Shown one piece after another: positions 55,376-64,000 of a stretch of 64,000 nt of DNA (position 1 is the first letter of the stretch; every line of letters begins with the position of its first letter). The translations under genes were made by a program, and so were the position numbers. The notes under the pieces were generated by a model that ran no database searches, was not told the origin of the DNA, and worked only from the letters and a program-made list of their open reading frames with translations. The DNA comes from Amoebophrya sp. A120 (lineage: Eukaryota; Sar; Dinophyceae; Syndiniales; Amoebophryaceae). The stretch lies in contig CAJINV010000005.1 of NCBI GenBank assembly GCA_905178155.1, positions 7,618,989 to 7,682,988 of the forward strand, given 5' to 3'.

Positions 55376-56791
55376 TTCGATTTTTGTAGTCGCGATACAG
55401 ATTCAGAAAGAAAAGCCAAAACTACTGTCGATGATCGCATAGAAGACACGACTCCAACTCTGATTCAAAAGACGAGGCTAGCGCTAGTGCCTTCCATCCG
55501 GCGACAGTCAACAGGTGGACCCGCCTGGCTCTCGTCGACATCGACAAACGACAAAGAAACCGAACTTCTACACAAGAACGAACATCACTCCTGCTCTCTC
55601 ACCTCTCTCTATCACGATAGAGGGCCACGACGAAAAACTCAAAGTGTTGCTGCGGGCCAAATCGCTCGATCGATGGAGGACTTCAAAAGAGACATGGTTG
55701 GGTGCACATGTAAAAGTCACGTCGAGGACGAGCAGGGACTTGCATCCTGCATGCCAATAGGACCAAGGTGCGAAAACACTCATCCAATCGTTCAATCTAC
55801 TCTTCAACATCGAGCTGCAACGTACTACACAATCCGGTGAACAAGAGGGCCGCGGCGCTGTGCAAAACTTTTGCCGACGCGTGGCACGACTGCAGCGAGC
55901 TGGGCTGCAAAGCTCGAGCCCCAAGAGAAAAGTATACTTGTTTTTCAAGACAAAAGTCTGCGGAGGTGAAGTTGGGTTGTGTGGTGCGACAGCGTCTATC
56001 TGCCCCGCAGCGCAGATTTGTTTCAACTTTCTAAACTTCACAGCACTAAATTCTTCTATCACCACTCGACTTTTTGATCAGCATGAAAAGCGCACTTTTG
56101 CCAATGAACTTCTTATGTCTCGATCTGTCATGCGAATTTCAAAAAAAGTCAATCTTGTTGATCACGGATCCGGGTCGTAAAAAATGCCTTCGACTTTTTG
56201 ATCGATGTTTTTTTGAAACCCCGGCCCGTGATCATAACGAAATCAGGGTGGTGCTACTGTAGTGGTTTCCTTAAGCTTCGTAGATTTCAGTTACTTTCAG
56301 TCCTTCTTTTTCTTCTTGCATTACCTTTCGAAAAAACTTTTAGCATCACACTTTTCCTTTCGCTTGCGTTGCTGTTCTAAAAATTGCATCTTACACGTCA
56401 ACCATAAACATCCTCACTGACATTACAATTCGAAAAAACACTCGTAACGTTTTTAGCATTATAATCCTATAGAACCTCTGTAAAGCAAGACTTTCCATCC
56501 AGAGCCCGCTAAGTCATATTAATGCAGTACCTACTTAAAAATCCTACGAGTAATGACCAAAACCATAGAAATAAACGCAGGTTGTAAAGCTAAAACGTTT
56601 CCAATTTTAATACACTTTCGTGAGAGCTAATTGTAATTTCTTCTACTCCTTTACCTTTGCAGCGCGTCGATCTTTGTCGTGCTGTAGTGCTTCTTTTTAC
56701 ATCTCGTTTGCACAGAGCTACGGGCGGTAGATGAACGGCGTAGAACGGCACTCCAAAGTAGGAGAAACCACCAGGACCAGATCGAGACAGG
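55376..56791. other. Intergenic region, nothing firmly recognised
   Basis: Overlapping unsupported frames occur on both strands (about 55440-55840 plus, 55568-56065 minus). An alternative C-terminal frame for the next gene extends to 56590. Confidence 0.45.
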
Positions 56792-58175
56792 TCAACAAGA
56801 CCAGGTCGCCTGGTTTGTCCGTTGCTGTATGTCCAATGCGAGAGAGAACAGGTTCTCCTGACCCGGACCACCACCCCTGATTCTTCCACACACGATATCA
56901 CACAGAAAAAAGCTGGCAGGGCACATTTGTAATGCAAAACTAAATACACAAAAAAACCTGTATTGCATATCGGAAGCAGCATGCTATGGGGCAACCCGTG
57001 ACAAGTTTCTGATCTGCGTGTGTTTATTTTTGCATTACAAATATGCCCTGTCAGCTTTTTTCTGTGTGATACACGACGAGGCTCGGAGCACTGGGAAGAA
57101 GCACTATGTTGTCCTCATTCCATTTCTATCAGATGTAAAAGTGTCCGGGTCTGGAAACTTGTGATGCTGGGTGGCGTCTCAAGATGAGGCCACAAATGCT
57201 GGCTCAGCATGATAAGTTTCTGAGCTTCTAGGTGTTGCCTATTCTGCATGACAAACTGCGTTCCTGCATCACAGAAAAATGGAGCTCTTGTGTAAGTAAC
57301 GTGCCTGACAGATTTAAGAGTCATGCCAGACAAGCATGACAAACATGCATTCTTCCAGACCCAGACATTTTTGCACTTGATAATTTCCAGCCTGCTAGCT
57401 TGTCCAAGTCCTCGTGCGAAAGCCGCACACGCTTTGTGAATATGCGAAACCGACCGAAGCCGTCGCCATATCTCCGGCCCGGAAGGTCGAGCAGAAGAAA
57501 CACGTTGTTCATCGGGTCAACATCGTCAATGTTGTACCCCGGCGGCCGGACACGTGGATAAGCGTATGCAGGATTCCATCGGGGACGAAGCGGCTCGACA
57601 GACGGCTGGATAAATAACGGCTGCGCTTGCGGCCCTGGCTCGCGCAGTGCGTTTTCCAGGAGATGCAGAAAATACCGAAAGCTGTCATCTAGGGTCTGCG
57701 CTGGTTTTTTGTAGTTTATCTTCGTCCTGCTGTCCGCGTTGGTCCTCAAGTTCTCGGGCTCGACGTAGGATAACAACTGTGTCGCGAAACCCATCTCCGG
57801 GAGGGTGCTCGCGACCACAGAACCGCGAAAGAGGCGACTAGCACCGCGAATGGGGCCTGCCTGCTGACCGGGGTAGAGCAGCAGGTGGCAAAACCGTTTC
57901 CAGGAGTGTTCCTTCAGACGCTCACCCTTTTCATAGAGTTCTCGGTCCTTTGCTAAAGTTAGCCAGTTGTTTCCCGATGCCGATGGTCCCCGGCCCGATG
58001 CCGGTGGTCCGGTCAACACGGCGTCAAAAATGGCGTGCAGCGGAAATTCTGCCAGAAAGGAACAAACATGGGCCACTACAGGATCATCAAGGTCAAGAGG
58101 ACCCGCAACCGCGGCAAGGGACGGGCCAGTGAGACAGAAAATGCCGAAGAGCAGCCGCGATCGCACAGACATCAT
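56792..58175 (-). CDS. Secreted-type protein of unknown function
   Basis: Exons 58175-57383, 57121-57072 and 56890-56792 sum to 942 nt (313 residues). The start is the first of two ATGs before a signal peptide (MMSVRSRLLFGIFCLTGPSL, then AAVAG). The mature part contains AHVCSFLAEFPLHAIFDAVL, a Tyr/Pro-rich stretch (RPRWNPAYAYPRVRPPGYN) and NNVFLLLDLPGRRYGDGFG. No family recognised. Both introns are introners. After the family N element the duplication rule gives a short tail ending in TGA at 56792; another frame there stays open to 56590, so the C-terminus is uncertain. Confidence 0.6.
56896..57071. mobile_element. Introner, family N
   Basis: 176 bp with near-perfect inverted repeats of about 28 bp (TATCACACAGAAAAAAGCTG onward). 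Perfect duplication CACGA. Only copy here. Confidence 0.88.
57127..57382. mobile_element. Introner, family A (subfamily A1)
   Basis: 256 bp, TATCAGATGTAAAAGTG to TTTTGCACTTGATA. Perfect duplication ATTTC. Opposite plus-strand orientation to 40424. Removal gives AGWK-WNEDN. Confidence 0.9.
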
Positions 58176-60595
58176 CGTGTGCGCTTTGATGCTAGAAAGG
58201 TAGGGTTGGCGATGGTGCCTCGTCAAGAAAAATACCTATCTGTCTTCTATATTAAGAAAAATACTTAGCTGTGCTGTTCGTCAAAAGTTAACGAGGACTG
58301 CGAAAATTTTACTACTTAGAGTCGAGCGATCGTCCCCTCTTTTATTCAGTCTGTAGGTGGTGCAAGTGTAGAGCTTAGCTTTGTTTACTTAACTTAGGCT
58401 AGGGAGCAAAAGTTCAGCAGCGTAGCACGCGTCTAGTACCCTGTAAAAAAAAAAAAATGAAAGCAACGCGCGTTTTCTTTTTTCAGAGCGGCAGGATGTT
58501 GAGCATTAAAATTTTGTGTGTGTAGCTGCAGGAAGAGTTTTTCACTATTCGATGATCGTTAATATGGATATGCGATGATCGTCCTCCGTAGACTGCTACC
58601 ATGCTCGCCGGAACCACGATGCCAGGCGGTCCATTCTGATCTTTTTTTACTCGTTCGCTGATCACCTCCGTTCTCTACACCTGACTCGGATCAAGGTCCG
58701 CGCTAGGCTTGGCGGTGCGAGAAGTTGACTACTGCACCTCGATAAATATGATCTTCTTTCGCCAATTTTGCGCAGGACCGTCCCCGTCGTGCTCGTGCCT
58801 GAGACGAGTAATATTATTATGTAGAAGCACATGAAGATTGTTCGTTCAGGTGTGCAACTACTACAGGTCGTGATCCTTCCTTTTCGATTTTGCTCACTCT
58901 TTCATTTTCATCGCGAGAAGGTCGTGGATCACTGTGATGTCGAGCGCCACGATTTATTGATCAGGATCAGGTAGAGCTAGATAAGACGATCCTCGTTTAA
59001 TCTAATGCGTGTTTTTGATCCCTTATGTTGCTCTCCGCGCGGCTCTTGGAAGTTTTCTTCCCCTTGCCGGACAGGCTTGTGTTGTCAAATGAAATTTCGC
59101 GCAACAGATGTGTAAGAACAAAGAACTCCGAGACTTCTTAATTATATTTTTTTTGGATTTTTTTCATTTCAAAACTGGGTCGAAAATTTGTGCGAGAAAA
59201 TCCTACGGCGCAAAGTGCAGCACGTAAAAATGAAAAATGCATACTCGATGCATTGGCAGCATCTTCTTCGAAACTTTGTATTGTCATTTCCTCTAGCACC
59301 TCCTTGCGTTTATTCCGCTCTGTGCCAGCTCTTTCTCTACTCAATACCCAGGGGGGAATAAGTGTAAGAGTATGAAAGGCAGGGGCCGCGGTCTTCTACA
59401 TTGTTGTTGTCAAAAATTACCGACGCAGGAGGAGCTATTTTTATATTTTCTTTCGTGTCGTGCTTACTGTTACTTCTAAATGTCGTTCATTTCGCAGAAA
59501 AAATATTGTCTTCAAAATGAAGTTGGCTTGAGTTTTTCCATAGCCGTGACGCGACTAGGATTCGATGAGTGACTAGGATTAGCATTGTTTGCGCAATGTG
59601 CCATCAACTCTATTACGACGAGAAGAGAGATCATAGCACACAGCGCTTTCAAAATCATTTCTAGATACTATTGGGATGCTGGAGCTGACAAACACAAGCA
59701 ACGCGGTCCCTTTTACTTTATACTCATAGTTCTTTTCCTCGTTGTCGTTTGGATGCAAAAAAAAATGATAAAAGTCGTCGCAAAGTGCGTAGGTCATTTT
59801 AGAGAAAAAAAACAATATTAACGATCATTGAAAAGCGTCAAAAACATACGAGTTATATCTAGTTCTTTATACTGCTTCTTGTTAGGTATTTTTCCCTGAC
59901 GGCTGGAGGCAGGGAATATGCGTTGCAAATATGCTTGGGTCGGGAAAAAAATGGAACTTGTGATGCACGACCAAAAGTTTTTCAGCTCGTCGTGCAAAAT
60001 GAGTATGAGTCAGCAGTAAAATTGCATATACATCTCTGTTTCTTCTTGTGCCAAGGATTTCGCTTTTTTTCAGATGAAATGACCTTCAAGTATTAAAAGG
60101 TCTCCTGATATAGCGAGCTAATGCTAAAAAAGTTGTATCCGTACTAATCGGTAATTTTGCCTGTAAGAAAACGCTTGCACTAAGTATCCGTACTATGCGT
60201 GACTTCCTTACTTAACCACACGCTGCGGCGGAAGCGCCACTGCTGACAAGAAAGTAAATGTAAATATATCCAAAAGATAGGTCTATCGATGCTGGTGGTG
60301 CTCTTGACATCAATATCAATTCCAAGGGTGGTAAAGTAGATTAGATGGAACGCTTAATAAATCTAAAACTAGTGTTAAAGGAGGGTCCAACTGTACTACT
60401 TTATCGTCTTTTGTTGCTGAAGCGCGGAGGTGGACCATACCGTACGAAGAAAAAGACAGAATTATAAATATACCTGGTGGATCATATAATCGCGATGGTT
60501 AGTTTGCCCTAGATGACTACGTTGTTCGAATGCGTGAAATGAATTTTATTTATTTCGCAGAAATAATTATACGAGCTTTTTACTCCTCGTCAAGG
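58176..60595. other. Intergenic region with one introner relic
   Basis: No gene recognised. It contains a 13-A run near 58445, AT-rich DNA and a degenerate family A end at 59917. Confidence 0.55.
59917..59990. repeat. Degenerate family A introner end in intergenic DNA
   Basis: TATGCGTTGCAAATATGCTT then GGGTCGGGAAA and GGAACTTGTGATGC resembles the left end of subfamily A3, without a matching right end nearby. Confidence 0.5.
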
Positions 60596-63500
60596 TCACC
60601 TCTTCGGGGCGTTTTTGCTGTTTCCCCTCGCGGCTCTCGCTGGACTAGTTAACGGTTTCTTGTTCATCTGCAACTGCTGCTGACTACCTTGAGATGAATC
60701 AATTTTTCCCTGCTTTTTCCCACCCGTTAATACCACAGTTGGCTTCGCATTTTCATTTCCATTCGCTGCCGAGGAGGAGGAGGCTCCTGCGCTATTCGAG
60801 CTGCTGCTACTCGACGAGGACACAGCTGCACCTCCACGGGACTGGGGTTGCGCACCTCCTCGTCCTCGTCCTGGTGACGACACAGTACTTTTCTTACCCG
60901 CAGCTACAACAGAAGTTGTAGATGAGGTCGGGGCGCCGGCCTTGGCCACTGAAGTGGAGCGCGAGCCTGCTTGTTTAGAAGTACCACCACCACCAGCTTT
61001 AATCACACCAGCGCCAGCAGATGAAGATGATGCCACTTTCGATGCGCTCGGCTTCGCACGGCTAGCGGTGTTAGTGATCCCGGCACGGAGGTTTTTGTGG
61101 AGCAGACCCCCGGCCTTCTGTCTATTCGCGGCCGGCGTTTGCTGGACCACAGCACGGGAGGCTTTTATCAAATGCAAAAGTGTCTGGGTCTGGAAACTTG
61201 TGATGCTGGGCGGCGTATCAAGAGGAGGCCACAAGTGCTGGCTCAGCATGACAAGTTTCTGAGCTTCTAGGTGGTGTTGCCTACTCTGCATGACAGACTG
61301 CGTTTCTGCATGACAGAAAAGTGGGGCTCTTGGGTAACGTGCATGACAGATTTAAAAGTCATGCCGGAGAAGCATGACAAACATGCAGATGCACTCTTCC
61401 AGACCCAGACATTTTTGCATTTTATAGCTTTATTGATGCTACTAGACGGTTTCTTCGCTGGCGCCTTGGCGTTGTTCGAAGAAGAAGCTGCGGTATGCCA
61501 GCCTCAGGTTGGAAATCCTCAGAGTGGAAATGCTTTGTAATGCAAAAAAACGACTCCAGTTGAAGCGGCATTTGTAGTAGGCGCATGACAAATTTCCCGG
61601 GCACTTACAGCATGTTTGTCATGCAGGTTAAGGCAAGGGGGTGCCCTTCTGTCGTGCTAAGCAGCACTCCAATTATTCACCCCTAGCAGGACAATAGTCA
61701 GCCTCCATTGCGTCCTCTGCAATACAGTCTTTTTTGCGTCGCATTTCATGCATCACAAACCATTTCCCTTTGGAGGATTTCCATTCTGAGGCTTTCATAT
61801 GCGGTTGTATTCTGTTTCATCGCGGCCTGCTGCTGTTTCATTTCCTGCTCGAGAGCAAGTGCAGCCTGTTTTTCCTTTTCCTGCCGTTCCTATCCTGTGT
61901 AAAAACGTCCCCACACCATAGTTGTCATGCAACTCTGCATGCTTAGAATTTTTCTCATGCGGAGCCCCATGAGAAGCATTCTCTAATGTGGTTTTGACAT
62001 TTGTCATGCTCCAATCAGCATGAGATACTAGATCTGTAATGCTGCTGAACTAGCTCAAACAGCACCACACTACGCGTCCAAATTTGTCATGCCAAACAAC
62101 CAAAGCTGTGTGATTTGTCTAGCACATTCCCCATGTTGACTCTGGTGTGGGGACGTTTTTACACAGGATAGTTCCTGCTCCATCTTTTGTCTCTCCTGCT
62201 GCTCGCGCAGAAACTGCTCCTCCTCCAATTATGCATTCGCAAATACCATGTCTGGGTCTGGAAGATTGTCACGCATCATCTGTAGGACTAGGATCTATCA
62301 CACAGTAGATGGTGGTCGTCTGGAATGCGAATGCACGAAAGCGCGTCACATACTACGGAAGAGCTTCGTAATTTAATTACGAAGCTCTTTCCGCATGAGA
62401 GATTCGCCCTTTGTATCGGGAGTTGTGACGGACTTTTCTTTGGCGTTCACGCAAGAACACATACTTGTGTACGATCTAGACTTGGCATGACATTGACAAG
62501 TTCCAGACGCAGACATATTTATTAGTTTGCAGTGGATACCAATCTTTCCCGGGCAATTCTCATCCGCACCTCGTCCTGTTTCGAAAAGCGCTCCTGCCAC
62601 TCCTTATCGCAAGAAAAAACTGCTTCACTGTAAACTTGTGATGCATAAAATGGAACGCAAACGCGTTTGTCTTGCTATACATGCAAGACATTGGCTTTTT
62701 CAGTGTGTTTTCCATTGCGAAGTACGCATGGCAAGTTTTCTTTGCCATGTGTAACAAATTTGTCATACAAAACTTGCAAAATCCTTACAGTGAAACAGTT
62801 TTTTCTCACGATACTCCTCCGGTAGAGAGTAGTGTTCCAGCCACTGTTGCAACAAAGCCGACTCCATCGCCTTCATATTCTTCTTTTCCGCGATTGTCAG
62901 CCGCGGGTCGTGAATCCGGCACGCCGGCTATCCTGAGTAAAAACGTCCCTACCGCAGAGTTGTCAGGCAAATCTGCATGCCAAAAAAGTTTGTCATGCGG
63001 AGCGCGATGAGAGGCATTCTCTAGTAGCCATGTTCTGGAATTTGTGATGCTATAATCAGCATGATAGGCTAGATCTGTGTTGCTGCTGAACTACTTAAAC
63101 AGGATTAAGATTACACTACAAGGAAAAACTTGCCATGCCAAACGACCAAAGCTGGTTGATTTGTCTAGCAGATTTCCCATCTTAACTCTGCTGATGTCGG
63201 GACGGTTTTACAAATGATACCGGGCGCTTCACATTTCTGTCCTCGATTTTCCAACCCCGGTGCAGCGCCGGGGGGTCCACGCTGCCTTTCAACTTCTGCC
63301 GGGTCATATGGATTGCAAAAGTGTCTGGGTCTGGAAGAGTGGAACTTGTAATGCTGTCTGCGGATTCTAAAAATATCTGTGTTGCATGAGCAGCAAGAGG
63401 AGTCAGTTCTTGGCACGCGGAAAGGGGGGCTTTTCTCATGCGTAATTAGCATCAAGAAGCTCTGCTCAAAAAATCTGTGATGCTAGTACCAGCATCACAG

Positions 63501-64000
63501 ACCTCACGAATCATGCAAAATGTGCATGACAAGTCTCGACTCTTCCAGACCCAGACATTTTTGCAGTTGATAGGTCACGGCGCACGCCATCAACGCTTGG
63601 TTGTTCTCGAGGTGGTGTTCGTATCGACAGTAAATTTCCCGTACACGTAAGTACAAATGCGGTATCTGCATGACAAAATTGGGCTTCGATCCTAGTTTAG
63701 CATGACAAGTGTTACACTCCAAATTGGTGAAATTTGTGATGTATCTTGTACATGTACGGAAAATTTGTATTGCATAGTTCGAGCTCCAAAAGCTCTAGTC
63801 CGTACCGGTAATGCTCCCCGTGACACTCCTTCATCTTCGCCAACAGCTCTGGTTCCAGTTCAATCGGTCTACTGAGGTACAAGAACGAATCCTTCCACTG
63901 CGGGAAGGCGAAGCTCAGGGTCGTTTGCATCGCTTTGATCCGTTCGAACAAGTAGTTGCAGAGCGGTTGGTTGTATCAAATGTAACAATGTCTGGGTCTG
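60596..64000 (-). CDS. Coiled-coil protein of unknown function (5' end off the window)
   Basis: Visible exons, right to left: 63973-63777, 63616-63573, 63301-63220, 62923-62814, 62599-62539, 62224-62171, 61885-61800, 61488-61427 and 61160-60596; a further introner begins at 63974. All eight complete junctions are introners and keep frame. The protein reads FAFPQWKDSFLYLSRPIELE, HHLENNQALMACAVT, then RIHDPRLTIAEKKNMKAMES and LLQQWLEHYSLPEEWQERF. It continues into a Glu/Gln/Arg coiled coil (EEEQFLREQQERQKMEQE) and a Ser/Ala/Lys-rich basic tail ending NSKNAPKR. No family assigned; the coiled coil and basic tail suggest a structural or cytoskeletal role, which is inference. Confidence 0.7.
61166..61426. 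mobile_element. Introner, family A (subfamily A1)
   Basis: 261 bp, TATCAAATGCAAAAGTG to TTTTTGCATTTTATA. Perfect duplication GCTTT. Removal gives SSSINKA-SRAVV. Confidence 0.9.
61494..61799. mobile_element. Introner, family O (D-related)
   Basis: 306 bp, TATGCCAGCCTCAGGTTGG to CATTCTGAGGCTTTCATA. Perfect duplication TGCGG. Confidence 0.9.
61891..62170. mobile_element. Introner, family F
   Basis: 280 bp, TATCCTGTGTAAAAACGTCC to GACGTTTTTACACAGGATA. Perfect duplication GTTCC. Confidence 0.9.
62230..62538. mobile_element. Introner, family A, diverged, with internal palindrome
   Basis: 309 bp, TATGCATTCGCAAATACC to TTAGTTTGCAGTGGATA. Perfect duplication CCAAT. A near-perfect hairpin (AGAGCTTCGTAAT and complement) sits at about 62360-62388. 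Confidence 0.88.
62605..62813. mobile_element. Introner, family C
   Basis: 209 bp, TATCGCAAGAAAAAACTG to AGTTTTTTCTCACGATA. Perfect duplication CTCCT. Removal gives YSLPEE-WQERF. Confidence 0.9.
62929..63219. mobile_element. Introner, family F
   Basis: 291 bp, TATCCTGAGTAAAAACGTCC to GGTTTTACAAATGATA. Target copies CCGGC/CCGGG. Removal gives VKRP-ACRIH. Confidence 0.88.
63307..63572. mobile_element. Introner, family A (subfamily A3)
   Basis: 266 bp, TATGGATTGCAAAAGTG to TTTTGCAGTTGATA. Perfect duplication GGTCA. Interior nearly identical to 37817 in PRIM2. Removal gives ACAVT-RQKLK. Confidence 0.9.
63622..63776. mobile_element. Introner, family G
   Basis: 155 bp, TATCGACAGTAAATTTCCC to ATTTGTATTGCATA. 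Perfect duplication GTTCG. Removal gives LLELE-HHLEN. Confidence 0.9.
63974..64000. mobile_element. Introner, family A, cut by the window edge
   Basis: TATCAAATGTAACAATG followed by TCTGGGTCTG is the left end of a family A element; the rest is outside. Confidence 0.8.

Noticed and set aside
55160-56065. Overlapping frames on both strands upstream of the gene starting at 55375
   Set aside because: Neither strand shows a recognisable domain, and the plus-strand frame overlaps exon 1 of the better supported minus-strand gene.

Overview
The window looks like nuclear DNA of a protist. Every confident gene is split, most introns are not GT-AG, and the recognisable products are eukaryotic: the DNA primase large subunit, an Spb4/DDX55-type DEAD-box helicase, an Mpv17/PMP22 membrane protein, an adenylate-kinase-domain protein and an FkbM-type methyltransferase. 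The intron pattern resembles what is known as introner elements, described in syndinian dinoflagellates such as Amoebophrya and in some other dinoflagellates. I infer an Amoebophrya-like or related dinoflagellate; no rRNA or spliced leader was found to confirm it.

The dominant feature is a dense set of short intron-like mobile elements: 53 complete copies plus one cut by the right edge, about 12.9 kb or one fifth of the window. Each lies inside a coding region, has terminal inverted repeats, begins TAT (51 of 53) and ends ATA (53 of 53), and is flanked by a 5-bp direct repeat (36 perfect, 15 with one mismatch, 2 with two). Removing the element plus one copy of the repeat rejoins the reading frame. 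Seven genes rebuilt this way, together with 15 ordinary GT-AG introns, give coding lengths exactly divisible by three: 918, 358, 854, 991, 543, 1534 and 737 residues. At least a dozen families share the TAT/ATA ends and 5-bp duplication. Signatures near the ends: A (TGTCTGGGTCTGGAAG), B (TGCAAAAGTATCGTACT), C (CAAGAAAAAACTG), D (GTCAGGTTTGAAATC), E (GTGCACAACTCCCCCT), F (TAAAAACGTCCCCAC), G (GTAAATTTCCCGTACA), J/M (AAAAAG plus a TTAAC or TTACAG stem), K (GGAAAAATCCCC), L (TGTTACAATCT), N (CAGAAAAAAGCTG), O (D-related), P (atypical).

Layout. All left-hand genes (3-21653) read rightward: a partial low-complexity gene, a small family of tandem secreted-type paralogs, the methyltransferase gene, the Mpv17 gene and a long unknown gene. 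All right-hand genes (28583-64000) read leftward: the helicase, primase, adenylate-kinase giant, a low-complexity gene, a secreted-type gene and a coiled-coil gene. The two blocks converge on 21.7-28.5 kb, which has no credible gene. It holds inverted copies of a GC-rich satellite-like element, a nested insertion, AT-rich spacers and a GC-rich island. Further GC-rich islands lie near 10.6-11.5 kb and 33.05-34.75 kb.

Functionally, primase (replication priming), helicase (60S ribosome biogenesis) and Mpv17 protein (inner mitochondrial or peroxisomal membrane) are housekeeping. The others are lineage-specific or unrecognised. I saw no transposase or other candidate mover of the introners in this window.
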